Shown: in pieces, positions 23,414 to 38,241 of the stretch
How the letters are laid out: the number at the start of each line of letters is the position of its first letter
How positions within the stretch are numbered: the stretch's first letter is position 1
DNA from: Bos javanicus
Lineage: Eukaryota; Chordata; Mammalia; Artiodactyla; Bovidae
DNA length: 64,000 nt
NCBI RefSeq assembly: GCF_032452875.1
Contig: NW_026893631.1
Span: 682,001-746,000 of the forward strand
Direction: 5' to 3'
The notes under the pieces: generated by a model
Told to the model about the DNA's origin: nothing
What the model saw: only the letters and a program-made list of their open reading frames with translations
Databases searched by the model: none
Translations under genes and position numbers: made by a program

Positions 23414-26178
23414 ATGATCAGTGTATGATAGCAAACATGATCAGCGCATGATCAGTCACATGATCAGCGCCATTAAGTCACGTGATCACTACATGATAGT
23501 CATGTGATCAGTCCATGCTCAGTCACGGTATCAGTGCATGATCAGCCACGTGATCAGTGCATGATAGCCACGTGATCAGTGCATGATCAGCCACGTGATC
23601 AGTGCATGATCAGTCACGTGATCAGTGCATGATAGCCACGTGATCAGTGCATGATCAGTCACGTGATCAGTGCATGATCAGCCACGTGATCAGTGCATGA
23701 TCAGCCACGTGATCAGTGCATGATCAGCCACGTGATCAGTGCATGATAGCCACGTGATCAGTGCATGATCAGCCACGTGATCAGTGCATGATAGCCACGT
23801 GATCAGTGCATGATCAGCCACGTGATCAGTGCATGATCAGCCACGTGATCAGTGCATGATAGCCACGTGATCAGTGCATGATCAGTCACGTGATCAGTGC
23901 ATGATCAGCCACGTGATCAGTGCATGATCAGCCACGTGATCAGTGCATGATAGCCACGTGATCAGTGCATGATCAGTCACGTGATCAGTGCATGATCAGT
24001 CACGTGACAGTACAGCTACGTGATCAGTGCATGATCAGCCACGTGATCAGTGCATGATAGCCACGTGATCAGTGCATGATCAGTCACGTGATCAGTGCAT
24101 GATCAGTCACGTGATCAGTGCATGATCAGCCACGTGATCAGTGCATGATCAGCCACGTGATCAGTGCATGATAGCCACGTGATCAGTGCATGATCAGGCA
24201 CGTGATCAGTGCATGATAGCCACGTGATCAGTGCATGATAGCCACGTGATCAGTGCATGATCAGTCACGTGATCAGTGCATGATCAGTCACGTGATCAGT
24301 GCATGATCAGCCACGTGATCAGTGCATGATCAGTCACGTGATCAGTGCATGATCAGCCACGTGATCAGTGCATGATCAGTCACGTGATCAGTACATGGTA
24401 GCTACGTGATCAGTGCATGATCAGCCACGTGATCAGTGCATGATAGCCACGTGATCAGTGCATGATCAGTCACGTGATCAGTGCATGATCAGTCACGTGA
24501 TCAGTGCATGATCAGTTACGTGATCAGTGCATGATCAGTCACGTACCAGTATATGGTAGCTACGTGATCATTGCATGATCAGCCACGTGATCAGTGCATG
24601 ATAGCCACGTGATCAGTGCATGATCAGTTACGTGATCAGTATATGATCAGCCACGTGATCAGTGCATGAGTGCCACGTGATCAGTGCATGATCAGTCACG
24701 TGACAGGTGTGTGATCAGCCACGTGATCAGTGCATGATCAGCCACGTGATCAGTGCATGATAGCCACGTGATCAGTGCATGATCAGTTACGTGATCAGTG
24801 TATGATCAGCCACGTGATCAGTGCATGATCAGACACGTGATCAGTGCATGATCAGCCACGTGATCAGTGCATGATATCCACGTGATCAGTGCATGATCAG
24901 TCACGTGATCAGTGTGTGATCAGCCACGTGATCAGTGCATGATCAGTCACGTGATCAGTGCATGATCAATTACGTGATCAGTGCATGATCAGCCACGTGA
25001 TCAGTGCATGATAGCCACGTGATCAGTGCATGATCAGTCACGTGATCAGTGCATGATCAGTCACTGATCAGTGCATGATCATTTACGTGATCTGTGCATG
25101 ATCAGTCACGTGACCAGTATATGGTAGCTACGTGATCATTGCATGATCAGCACGTGATCAGTGCATGATAGCCACGTGATCAGTGCATGATCAGTCACGT
25201 GATCAGTGCATGATCAGCCACGTGATCAGTGCATGAGTGCCACGTGATCAGTGCATGATCAGTCACGTGACAGTGTGTGATCATCCACGTGATCAGTGCA
25301 TGATCAGCCACGTGATCAGTGCATGATAGCCACGTGATCAGTGCATGATCAGTCACGTGATCAGTGCATGATCAGCCACGTGATCAGTGCATGATCAGTC
25401 ACGTGATCAGTGCATGATCAGCCACGTGATCAGTGCATGATAGCCACGTGATCAGTGCATGATCAGTCACGTGATCAGTGCATGATCAGCCACGTGATCA
25501 GTGCATGATCAGCCACGTGATCAGTGCATGATCAGTCACGTGATCAGTGCATGGTAGCTACGTGATCAGTGCATGATCAGCCACGTGATCAGTGCATGAT
25601 AGCCACGTGATCAGTGCATGATAGCCACGTGATCAGTGCATGATCAGTCACGTGATCAGTATGATCAGCCACGTGATCAGTGCATGATAGCCACGTGATC
25701 AGTGCATGATCAGCCACGTGATCAGTGCATGATAGCCACGTGATCAGTGCATGATCAGCCACGTGATCAGTGCATGATCAGTCACGTGATCAGTGCATGA
25801 TCAGTCACGTGATCAGTGCATGATCAGCCACGTGATCAGTGCATGATCAGTCATGTAGTCAATGCATGATAGCCCGTGATCAGTGCATGATCAGTCCCGT
25901 GATCAGTGCATGATCAGCCACGTGATCAGTGCATGATAGCCACGTGATCAGTGCATGATCAGTCACGTGATCAGTGCATGATCAGCCACGTGATCAGTGC
26001 ATGATAGCCACGTGATCAGTGCATGATCAGCCACGTGATCAGTGCATGATCAATCACGTGATCAGTGCATGATCAGCCACGTGATCAGTGCATGATAGCC
26101 ACGTGATCAGTGCATGATCAGTCACGTGATCAGTGTGTGATCAGCCACGTGAACAGTGCATGCTCAGTCACGTGATCA

Positions 26179-26422
26179 GGGCCTGCTGAGCTGCGTGATT
26201 ACTGTCTGCTCATCTGCTTGACAATTGGCAGCTGAGCTGCATGATTCCTGCCTGTCATCTGCTTGACAATTGCCAGCTGTGCTGCGTAATTCCTGCCTGC
26301 TCAGCTGCTTGATTATTGCCAGCTGAGCAGCATGATTCCTCACAGCTGAGTTCCATGATTATTGCCTGCTGACTGTTTGATTCATGCCTACTCAGCTCTT
26401 TGTTTATTGCCTCCAGAGGCAC
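26179..26422 (+). repeat. Island 16, type A1
   Basis: This is a 244-bp A body in B context, landmark 329 bp upstream. It retains TTGGCAGC like islands 12 and 14 and has GATTCATGCC in subrepeat 5. Confidence 0.93.
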
Positions 26423-28111
26423 ATGATCAGTGTATGATAGCAAACATGATCAGCGCATGATCAGTCACATGATCAGCGCCATTAAGTCACGTGATCACTA
26501 CATGATAGTCATGTGATCAGTCCATGCTCAGTCACGGTATCAGTGCATGATCAGCCACGTGATCAGTGCATGATCAGCCACGTGATCAGTGCATGATAGC
26601 CACGTGATCAGTGCATGATCAGCCACGTGATCAGTGCATGATTGCACGTGATCAGTGCATGATCAGTCACGTGATCAGTGCATGATCAGGCACGTGATCA
26701 GTGCATGATCAGCCACGTGATCAGTGCATGATAGCCACGTGATCAGTGCATGATCAGTCACGTGATCAGTGCATGATCAGTCACGTGACCAGTACATGGT
26801 AGCTACATGATCATTGCATGATCAGCCACGTGAGTAGTGCATGATAGCCACGTGATCAGTGCATGATCAGTCACGTGATCAGTGCATGATCAGTCATGTG
26901 ATCAGTGCATGATCAGGCACGTGATCAGTGCATGATCAGCCACGTGATCAGTGCATGATAGCCACGTGATCAGTGCATGATCAGTCACGTGATCAGTGCA
27001 TGATCAGTCACGTGATCAGTGCATGATCAGCCACGTGATCAGTGCATGATCAATTACGTGATCAGTGCATGATCAGTCACGTGATCAGTGCATGGTAGCT
27101 GCGTGATCAGTGCATGATCAGCCACGTGATCAGTGCATGATAGCCACGTGATCAGTGCATGATCAGTCACGTGATCAGTGCATGATCAGTCACGTGATCA
27201 GTGCATGATCAGCCACGTGATCAGTGCATGATCAGTCACGTGACCAGTACATGGTAGCTGCGTGATCATTGCATGATCAGCCACGTGATCAGTGCATGAT
27301 AGCCACGTGATCAGTGCATGATCAGTCACGTGATCAGTGCATGATCAGTCACGTGATCAGTGCATGATCAGCCACGTGATCAGTGCATGATCAGTCACGT
27401 GATCAGTGCATGGTAGCTACGTGATCAGTGCATGATCAGCCACGTGATCAGTGCATGATAGCCACGTGATCAGTGCATGATCAGTTACGTGATCAGTGCA
27501 TGATCAGCCACGTGATCAGTGCATGAGTGCCACGTGATCAGTGCATGATCAGTCACGTGATCAGTGTGTGATCAGCCACGTGATCAGTGCATGATCAGCC
27601 ACGTGATCAGTGCATGATAGCCACGTGATCAGTGCATGATCAGTTACGTGATCAGTGCATGATCAGCCACGTGATCAGTGCATGATCAGTCACGTGATCA
27701 GTGCATGATCAGCCACGTGATCAGTGCATGATAGCCACGTGATCAGTGCATGATCAGTCACGTGATCAGTGCATGATCAGTCACGTGATCAGTGCATGAT
27801 CAGCCACGTGATCAGTGCATGATCAGCCACGTGATCAGTGCATGATCAGTCACGTGATCAGTGCATGATAGCCACGTGATCAGTGCATGATCAGCCACGT
27901 GATCAGTGCATGATCAGCCACGTGATCAGTGCATGATCAGTTACGTGAGCAGTGTATGATCAGCCACGTGATCAGTGCATGGTCAGACACGTGAACAGTG
28001 TATGATCAGCCACGTGATCAGTGCATGATATCCAAGTGATCAGTGCATGATCAATCACGTGATCAGTGTATGATCAGCCACGTGAACAGTGCATGCTCAG
28101 TCACGTGATCA

Positions 28112-28354
28112 GGGCCTGCTGAGCTGCGTGATTACTGTCTGCTCATCTGCTTGACAATTGCCAGCTGAGCTGCATGATTCCTGCCTGTCATCTGCTTGAC
28201 AATTGCCAGCTGTGCTGCGTAATTCCTGCCTGCTCAGCTGCTTGATTATTGCCAGCTGAGCAGCATGATTCCTCACAGCTGAGTTCCATGATTATTGCCT
28301 GCTGACTGTTTGATTCGTGCCTACTCAGCTCTTTGTTTATTGCCTCAGAGGCAC
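28112..28354 (+). repeat. Island 17, type A2
   Basis: This is a 243-bp A island in A context, landmark 131 bp upstream at 27981. One C is deleted (GCCTCAGAGG). That shifts the minus-strand frame, so the usual 62-residue reading frame is lost here. Confidence 0.93.
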
Positions 28355-31122
28355 ATGATCAGTGTATGATAGCAAACATGATCAGCGCATGATCAGTCAC
28401 ATGATCAGCGCCATTAAGTCACGTGATCACTACATGATAGTCATGTGATCAGTCCATGCTCAGTCACGGTATCAGTGCATGATCAGCCACGTGATCAGTG
28501 CATGATAGCCACGTGATCAGTGCATGATCAGCCACGTGATCAGTGCATGATCAGTCACGTGATCAGTGCATGATAGCCACGTGATCAGTGCATGATCAGT
28601 CACGTGATCAGTGCATGATCAGCCACGTGATCAGTGCATGATCAGCCACGTGATCAGTGCATGATAGCCACGTGATCAGTGCATGATAGCCACGTGATCA
28701 GTGCATGATCAGCCACGTGATCAGTGCATGATAGCCACGTGATCAGTGCATGATCAGCCACGTGATCAGTGCATGATCAGCCACGTGATCAGTGCATGAT
28801 AGCCACGTGATCAGTGCATGATCAGTCACGTGATCAGTGCATGATCAGCCACGTGATCAGTGCATGATCAGCCACGTGATCAGTGCATGATAGCCACGTG
28901 ATCAGTGCATGATCAGTCACGTGATCAGTGCATGATCAGTCACGTGATCAGTACATGGTAGCTACGTGATCAGTGCATGATCAGCCACGTGATCAGTGCA
29001 TGATAGCCACGTGATCAGTGCATGATCAGTCACGTGATCAGTGCATGATCAGTCACGTGATCAGTGCATGATCAGGCACGTGATCAGTGCATGATCAGCC
29101 ACGTGATCAGTGCATGATAGCCACGTGATCAGTGCATGATCAGTCACGTGATCAGTGCATGATCAGCCACGTGATCAGTGCATGATAGCCACGTGATCAG
29201 TGCATGATCAGTCACGTGATCAGTGCATGATCAGTCACGTGATCAGTGCATGATCAGCCACGTGATCAGTGCATGATCAGCCACGTGATCAGTGCATGAT
29301 CAGCCACGTGATCAGTGCATGATCAGTCACGTGATCAGTACATGGTAGCTACGTGATCAGTGCATGATCAGCCACGTGATCAGTGCATGATAGCCACGTG
29401 ATCAGTGCATGATCAGTCACGTGATCAGTGCATGATCAGTCACGTGATCAGTGCATGATCAGTTACGTGATCAGTGCATGATCAGTCACGTGACCAGTAT
29501 ATGGTAGCTACGTGATCATTGCATGATCAGCCACGTGATCAGTGCATGATAGCCACGTGATCAGTGCATGATCAGTTACGTGATCAGTGTATGATCAGCC
29601 ACGTGATCAGTGCATGAGTGCCACGTGATCAGTGCATGATCAGTCACGTGACAGTGTGTGATCAGCCACGTGATCAGTGCATGATCAGCCACGTGATCAG
29701 TGCATGATAGCCACGTGATCAGTGCATGATCAGTTACGTGATCAGTGTATGATCAGCCACGTGATCAGTGCATGATCAGACACGTGATCAGTGTATGATC
29801 AGCCACGTGATCAGTGCATGATATCCACGTGATCAGTGCATGATCAGTCACGTGATCAGTGTGTGATCAGCCACGTGATCAGTGCATGATCAGTCACGTG
29901 ATCAGTGCATGATCAATTACGTGATCAGTGCATGATCAGCCACGTGATCAGTGCATGATAGCCACGTGATCAGTGCATGATCAGTCACGTGATCAGTGCA
30001 TGATCAGTCACTGATCAGTGCATGATCATTTACGTGATCTGTGCATGATCAGTCACGTGACCAGTGCATGGTAGCTACGTGATCATTGCATGATCAGCAC
30101 GTGATCAGTGCATGATAGCCACGTGATCAGTGCATGATCAGTCACGTGATCAGTGCATGATCAGCCACGTGATCAGTGCATGAGTGCCACGTGATCAGTG
30201 CATGATCAGTCACGTGACAGTGTGATCATCCACGTGATCAGTGCATGATCAGCCACGTGATCAGTGCATGATAGCCACGTGATCAGTGCATGATCAGTCA
30301 CGTGATCAGTGCATGATCAGCCACGTGATCAGTGCATGATCAGTCACGTGATCAGTGCATGATCAGCCACGTGATCAGTGCATGATAGCCACGTGATCAG
30401 TGCATGATCAGTCACGTGATCAGTGCATGATCAGTCACGTGATCAGTGCATGATCAGCCACGTGATCAGTGCATGATCAGTCACGTGATCAGTGCATGAT
30501 AGCTACGTGATCAGTGCATGATCAGCCACGTGATCAGTGCATGATAGCCACGTGATCAGTGCATGATAGCCACGTGATCAGTGCATGATCAGTCACGTGA
30601 TCAGTATGATCAGCCACGTGATCAGTGCATGATAGCCACGTGATCAGTGCATGATCAGCCACGTGATCAGTGCATGATAGCCACGTGATCAGTGCATGAT
30701 CAGCCACGTGATCAGTGCATGATCAGTCACGTGATCAGTGCATGATCAGTCACGTGATCAGTGCATGATCAGCCACGTGATCAGTGCATGATCAGTCATG
30801 TGTCAGTGCATGATAGCCCATGATCAGTGCATGATCAGTCCCGTGATCAGTGCATGATCAGCCACGTGATCAGTGCATGATAGCCACGTGATCAGTGCAT
30901 GATCAGTCACGTGATCAGTGCATGATCAGCCACGTGATCAGTGCATGATAGCCACGTGATCAGTGCATGATCAGCCACGTGATCAGTGCATGATCAGTCA
31001 CGTGATCAGTGCATGATCAGCCACGTGATCAGTGCATGATAGCCACGTGATCAGTGCATGATCAGTCACGTGATCAGTGTATGATCAGCCACGTGAACAG
31101 TGCATGCTCAGTCACGTGATCA

Positions 31123-31364
31123 GGGCCTGCTGAGCTGCGTGATTACTGTCTGCTCATCTGCTTGACAATTGCCAGCTGAGCTGCATGATTCCTGCCTGTC
31201 ATCTGCTTGACAATTGCCAGCTGTGCTGTAATTCCTGCCTGCTCAGCTGCTTGATTATTGCCAGCTGAGCAGCATGATTCCTCACAGCTGAGTTCCATGA
31301 TTATTGCCTGCTGACTGTTTGATTCATGCCTACTCAGCTCTTTGTTTATTGCCTCCAGAGGCAC
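31123..31364 (+). repeat. Island 18, type A1
   Basis: This is a 242-bp A body in B context, landmark 328 bp upstream. A 2-bp loss (GCTGTAATT for GCTGCGTAATT) opens the minus-strand frame to 80 residues, which shows how accidental these frames are. Confidence 0.93.
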
Positions 31365-33053
31365 ATGATCAGTGTATGATAGCAAACATGATCAGCGCAT
31401 GATCAGTCACATGATCAGCGCCATTAAGTCACGTGATCACTACATGATAGTCATGTGATCAGTCCATGCTCAGTCACGGTATCAGTGCATGATCAGCCAC
31501 GTGATCAGTGCATGATCAGCCACGTGATCAGTGCATGATAGCCACGTGATCAGTGCATGATCAGCCACGTGATCAGTGCATGATTGCCACGTGATCAGTG
31601 CATGATCAGTCACGTGATCAGTGCATGATCAGGCACGTGATCAGTGCATGATCAGCCACGTGATCAGTGCATGATAGCCACGTGATCAGTGCATGATCAG
31701 TCACCTGATCAGTGTATGATCAGTCACGTGACCAGTACATGGTAGCTACATGATCATTGCATGATCAGCCACGTGAGTAGTGCATGATAGCCACGTGATC
31801 AGTGCATGATCAGTCACGTGATCAGTGCATGATCAGTCATGTGATCAGTGCATGATCAGGCACGTGATCAGTGCATGATCAGCCACGTGATCAGTGCATG
31901 ATAGCCACGTGATCAGTGCATGATCAGTCACGTGATCAGTGCATGATCAGTCACGTGATCAGTGCATGATCAGCCACGTGATCAGTGCATGATCAATTAC
32001 GTGATCAGTGCATGATCAGTCACGTGATCAGTACATGGTAGCTGCGTGATCAGTGCATGATCAGCCACGTGATCAGTGCATGATAGCCACGTGATCAGTG
32101 CATGATCAGTCACGTGATCAGTGCATGATCAGTCACGTGATCAGTGCATGATCAGCCACGTGATCAGTGCATGATCAGTCACGTGACCAGTACATGGTAG
32201 CTACGTGATCATTGCATGATCAGCCACGTGATCAGTGCATGATAGCCACGTGATCAGTGCATGATCAGTCACGTGATCAGTGCATGATCAGTCACGTGAT
32301 CAGTGCATGATCAGCCACGTGATCAGTGCATGATCAGTCACGTGACCAGTGCATGGTAGCTACGTGATCAGTGCATGATCAGCCACGTGATCAGTGCATG
32401 ATAGCCACGTGATCAGTGCATGATCAGTCACGTGATCAGTGCATGATCAGCCACGTGATCAGTGCATGAGTGCCACGTGATCAGTGCATGATCAGTCACG
32501 TGACAGTGCATGATCAGCCACGTGATCAGTGCATGATCAGCCACGTGATCAGTGCATGATAGCCACGTGATCAGTGCATGATCAGTCACGTGATCAGTGC
32601 ATGATCAGCCACGTGATCAGTGCATGATCAGTCACGTGATCAGTGCATGATCAGCCACGTGATCAGTGCATGATAGCCACGTGATCAGTGCATGATCAGT
32701 CACGTGATCAGTGCATGATCAGTCACGTGATCAGTGCATGATCAGCCACGTGATCAGTGCATGATCAGTTACGTGATCAGTGCATGATCAGTCACGTGAT
32801 CAGTGCATGATAGCCACGTGATCAGTGCATGATCAGCCACGTGATCAGTGCATGATCAGCCACGTGATCAGTGCATGATCAGTTACGTGAGCAGTGTATG
32901 ATCAGCCACGTGATCAGTGCATGGTCAGACACGTGAACAGTGTATGATCAGCCACGTGATCAGTGCATGATATCCAAGTGATCAGTGCATGATCAATCAC
33001 GTGATCAGTGTATGATCAGCCACGTGAACAGTGCATGCTCAGTCACGTGATCA

Positions 33054-33297
33054 GGGCCTGCTGAGCTGCGTGATTACTGTCTGCTCATCTGCTTGACAAT
33101 TGCCAGCTGAGCTGCATGATTCCTGCCTGTCATCTGCTTGACAATTGCCAGCTGTGCTGCGTAATTCCTGCCTGCTCAGCTGCTTGATTATTGCCAGCTG
33201 AGCAGCATGATTCCTCACAGCTGAGTTCCATGATTATTGCCTGCTGACTGTTTGATTCGTGCCTACTCAGCTCTTTGTTTATTGCCTCCAGAGGCAC
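33054..33297 (+). repeat. Island 19, type A2
   Basis: This is a 244-bp A island in A context, landmark 131 bp upstream at 32923, with consensus A sequence throughout. Confidence 0.93.
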
Positions 33298-36065
33298 ATG
33301 ATCAGTGTATGATAGCAAACATGATCAGCGCATGATCAGTCACATGATCAGCGCCATTAAGTCACGTGATCACTACATGATAGTCATGTGATCAGTCCAT
33401 GCTCAGTCACGGTATCAGTGCATGATCAGCCACGTGATCAGTGCATGATAGCCACGTGATCAGTGCATGATAGCCACGTGATCAGTGCATGATCAGTCAC
33501 GTGATCAGTGCATGATAGCACGTGATCAGTGCATGATCAGTCACGTGATCAGTGCATGATCAGCCACGTGATCAGTGCATGATCAGCCACGTGATCAGTG
33601 CATGATAGCCACGTGATCAGTGCATGATAGCCACGTGATCAGTGCATGATCAGCCACGTGATCAGTGCATGATAGCCACGTGATCAGTGCATGATCAGCC
33701 ACGTGATCAGTGCATGATCAGCCACGTGATCAGTGCATGATAGCCACGTGATCAGTGCATGATCAGTCACGTGATCAGTGCATGATCAGGCACGTGATCA
33801 GTGCATGATCAGCCACGTGATCAGTGCATGATAGCCACGTGATCAGTGCATGATCAGTCACGTGATCAGTGCATGATCAGTCACGTGATCAGTGCATGGT
33901 AGCTACGTGATCAGTGCATGATCAGCCACGTGATCAGTGCATGATAGCCACGTGATCAGTGCATGATCAGTCACGTGATCAGTGCATGATCAGTCACGTG
34001 ATCAGTGCATGATCAGCCACGTGATCAGTGCATGATCAGCCACGTGATCAGTGCATGATAGCCACGTGATCAGTGCATGATCAGTCACGTGATCAGTGCA
34101 TGATCAGCCACGTGATCAGTGCATGATAGCCACGTGATCAGTGCATGATCAGTCACGTGATCAGTGCATGATCAGTCACGTGATCAGTGCATGATCAGCC
34201 ACGTGATCAGTGCATGATCAGCCACGTGATCAGTGCATGATCAGCCACGTGATCAGTGCATGATCAGTCACGTGATCAGTACATGGTAGCTACGTGATCA
34301 TTGCATGATCAGCCACGTGATCAGTGCATGATAGCCACGTGATCAGTGCATGATCAGTCACGTGATCAGTGCATGATCAGTCACGTGATCAGTGCATGAT
34401 CAGTTACGTGATCAGTGCATGATCAGTCACGTGACCAGTATATGGTAGCTACGTGATCATTGCATGATCAGCCACGTGATCAGTGCATGATAGCCACGTG
34501 ATCAGTGCATGATCAGTTACGTGAGCAGTGTATGATCAGCCACGTGATCAGTGCATGAGTGCCACGTGATCAGTGCATGATCAGTCACGTGACAGTGTGT
34601 GATCAGCCACGTGATCAGTGCATGATCAGCCACGTGATCAGTGCATGATAGCCACGTGATCAGTGCATGATCAGTTACGTGATCAGTGTATGATCAGCCA
34701 CGTGATCAGTGCATGATCAGACACGTGATCAGTGCATGATCAGCCACGTGATCAGTGCATGATATCCACGTGATCAGTGCATGATCAGTCACGTGATCAG
34801 TGTATGATCAGCCACGTGATCAGTGCATGATCAGTCACGTGATCAGTGCATGATTAATTACGTGATCAGTGCATGATCAGCCACGTGATCAGTGCATGAT
34901 AGCCACGTGATCAGTGCATGATCAGTCACGTGATCAGTGCATGATCAGTCACTGATCAGTGCATGATCATTTACGTGATCTGTGCATGATCAGTCACGTG
35001 ACCAGTATATGGTAGCTACGTGATCATTGCATGATCAGCACGTGATCAGTGCATGATAGCCACGTGATCAGTGCATGATCAGTCACGTGATCAGTGCATG
35101 ATCAGCCACGTGATCAGTGCATGAGTGCCACGTGATCAGTGCATGATCAGTCACGTGACAGTGTGTGATCAGCCACGTGATCAGTGCATGATCAGCCACG
35201 TGATCAGTGCATGATAGCCACGTGATCAGTGCATGATCAGTTACGTGATCAGTGCATGATCAGCCACGTGATCAGTGCATGATCAGACACGTGATCAGTG
35301 CATGATCAGCCACGTGATCAGTGCATGATATCCACGTGATCAGTGCATGATCAGTCACGTGATCAGTGCATGATCAGTCACGTGATCAGTGCATGATCAG
35401 CCACGTGATCAGTGCATGATCAGTCACGTGATCAGTGCATGATAGCTACGTGATCAGTGCATGATCAGCCACGTGATCAGTGCATGATAGCCACGTGATC
35501 AGTGCATGATAGCCACGTGATCAGTGCATGATCAGTCACGTGATCAGTATGATCAGCCACGTGATCAGTGCATGATAGCCACGTGATCAGTGCATGATCA
35601 GCCACGTGATCAGTGCATGATAGCCACGTGATCAGTGCATGATCAGCCACGTGATCAGTGCATGATCAGTCACGTGATCAGTGCATGATCAGTCACGTGA
35701 TCAGTGCATGATCAGCCACGTGATCAGTGCATGATCAGTCATGTATCAGTGCATGATAGCCCGTGATCAGTGCATGATCAGTCCCGTGATCAGTGCATGA
35801 TCAGCCACGTGATCAGTGCATGATAGCCACGTGATCAGTGCATGATCAGTCACGTGATCAGTGCATGATCAGCCACGTGATCAGTGCATGATAGCCACGT
35901 GATCAGTGCATGATCAGCCACGTGATCAGTGCATGATCAGTCACGTGATCAGTGCATGATCAGCCACGTGATCAGTGCATGATAGCCACGTGATCAGTGC
36001 ATGATCATTCACGTGATCAGTGTATGATCAGCCACGTGAACAGTGCATGCTCAGTCACGTGATCA

Positions 36066-36309
36066 GGGCCTGCTGAGCTGCGTGATTACTGTCTGCTCAT
36101 CTGCTTGACAATTGCCAGCTGAGCTGCATGATTCCTGCCTGTCATCTGCTTGACAATTGCCAGCTGTGCTGCGTAATTCCTGCCTGCTCAGCTGCTTGAT
36201 TATTGCCAGCTGAGCAGCATGATTCCTCACAGCTGAGTTCCATGATTATTGCCTGCTGACTGTTTGATTCATGCCTACTCAGCTCTTTGTTTATTGCCTC
36301 CAGAGGCAC
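36066..36309 (+). repeat. Island 20, type A1
   Basis: This is a 244-bp A body in B context, landmark 327 bp upstream. GATTCATGCC in subrepeat 5 is shared with islands 16 and 18, the other late A1 islands. Confidence 0.93.
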
Positions 36310-37997
36310 ATGATCAGTGTATGATAGCAAACATGATCAGCGCATGATCAGTCACATGATCAGCGCCATTAAGTCACGTGATCACTACATGATAGTCATG
36401 TGATCAGTCCATGCTCAGTCACGGTATCAGTGCATGATCAGCCACGTGATCAGTGCATGATAGCCACGTGATCAGTGCATGATAGCCACGTGATCAGTGC
36501 ATGATCAGCCACGTGATCAGTGCATGATTGCTACGTGATCAGTGCATGATCAGTCACGTGATCAGTGCATGATCAGGCACGTGATCAGTGCATGATCAGC
36601 CACGTGATCAGTGCATGATAGCCACGTGATCAGTGCATGATCAGTCACCTGATGGGTGTATGATCAGTCACGTGACCAGTACATGGTAGCTACATGATCA
36701 TTGCATGATCAGCCACGTGAGTAGTGCATGATAGCCACGTGATCAGTGCATGATCAGTCACGTGATCAGTGCATGATCAGTCATGTGATCAGTGCATGAT
36801 CAGGCACGTGATCAGTGCATGATCAGCCACGTGATCAGTGCATGATAGCCACGTGATCAGTGCATGATCAGTCACGTGATCAGTGCATGATCAGTCACGT
36901 GATCAGTGCATGATCAGCCACGTGATCAGTGCATGATCAATTACGTGATCAGTGCATGATCAGTCACGTGATCAGTGCATGATAGCTGCGTGATCAGTGC
37001 ATGATCAGCCACGTGATCAGTGCATGATAGCCACGTGATCAGTGCATGATCAGTCACGTGATCAGTGCATGATCAGTCACGTGATCAGTGCATGATCAGC
37101 CACGTGATCAGTGCATGATCAGTCACGTGACCAGTACATGGTAGCTACGTGATCATTGCATGATCAGCCACGTGATCAGTGCATGATAGCCACGTGATCA
37201 GTGCATGATCAGTCACGTGATCAGTGCATGATCAGTCACGTGATCAGTGCATGATCATTTACGTGATCAGTGCATGATCAGTCACGTGATCAGTATATGG
37301 TAGCTACGTGATCATTGCATGATCAGCCACGTGATCAGTGCATGATAGCCACGTGATCAGTGCATGATCAGTCACGTGATCAGTGCATGATCAGCCACGT
37401 GATCAGTGCATGAGTGCCACGTGATCAGTGCATGATCAGTCACGTGACAGTGTGTGATCAGCCACGTGATCAGTGCATGATCAGCCACGTGATCAGTGCA
37501 TGATAGCCACGTGATCAGTGCATGATCAGTCACGTGATCAGTGCATGATCAGCCACGTGATCAGTGCATGATCAGTCACGTGATCAGTGCATGATCAGCC
37601 ACGTGATCAGTGCATGATAGCCACGTGATCAGTGCATGATCAGTCACGTGATCAGTGCATGATCAGTCACGTGATCAGTGCATGATCAGCCACGTGATCA
37701 GTGCATGATCAGTTACGTGATCAGTGCATGATCAGTCACGTGACCAGTGCATGATAGCCACGTGATCAGTGCATGATCAGCCACGTGATCAGTGCATGAT
37801 CAGCCACGTGATCAGTGCATGATCAGTTACGTGAGCAGTGTATGATCAGCCACGTGATCAGTGCATGGTCAGACACGTGAACAGTGTATGATCAGCCACG
37901 TGATCAGTGCATGATATCCAAGTGATCAGTGCATGATCAATCACGTGATCAGTGTATGATCAGCCACGTGAACAGTGCATGCTCAGTCACGTGATCA

Positions 37998-38241
37998 GGG
38001 CCTGCTGAGCTGCGTGATTACTGTCTGCTCATCTGCTTGACAATTGCCAGCTGAGCTGCATGATTCCTGCCTGTCATCTGCTTGACAATTGCCAGCTGTG
38101 CTGCGTAATTCCTGCCTGCTCAGCTGCTTGATTATTGCCAGCTGAGCAGCATGATTCCTCACAGCTGAGTTCCATGATTATTGCCTGCTGACTGTTTGAT
38201 TCGTGCCTACTCAGCTCTTTGTTTATTGCCTCCAGAGGCAC
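37998..38241 (+). repeat. Island 21, type A2
   Basis: This is a 244-bp A island in A context, landmark 131 bp upstream at 37867. Confidence 0.93.

Larger units (their letters stand above)
21237..26178 (+). repeat. 4.94-kb higher-order repeat, copy 2
   Basis: The copy is 4,942 bp, with islands at offsets 0 and 1,933. The private markers of copy 1 recur at 24827 (GATCAGACACG), about 25059 (GTCACTGATCAG), 25652 (shortened 11-mer) and 25850 (GTCATGT). Each is within a few bases of one 4.94-kb step. Its A1 island carries TTAATT where most A islands have TTTATT. Confidence 0.93.
26179..31122 (+). repeat. 4.94-kb higher-order repeat, copy 3
   Basis: The copy is 4,944 bp, with islands at offsets 0 and 1,933. 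Markers recur at 29774, about 30005, 30597 and 30795. Its A2 island is 243 bp because one C is missing in the CCTCCAGAG segment. Confidence 0.93.
31123..36065 (+). repeat. 4.94-kb higher-order repeat, copy 4
   Basis: The copy is 4,943 bp, with islands at offsets 0 and 1,931. Markers recur at 34715, about 34947, 35540 and 35739. Around 35156-35345 it differs from the sister copies at several clustered sites, and there it matches its own sequence about 566 bp upstream. The total length is unchanged, which fits a local conversion tract. Confidence 0.93.
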
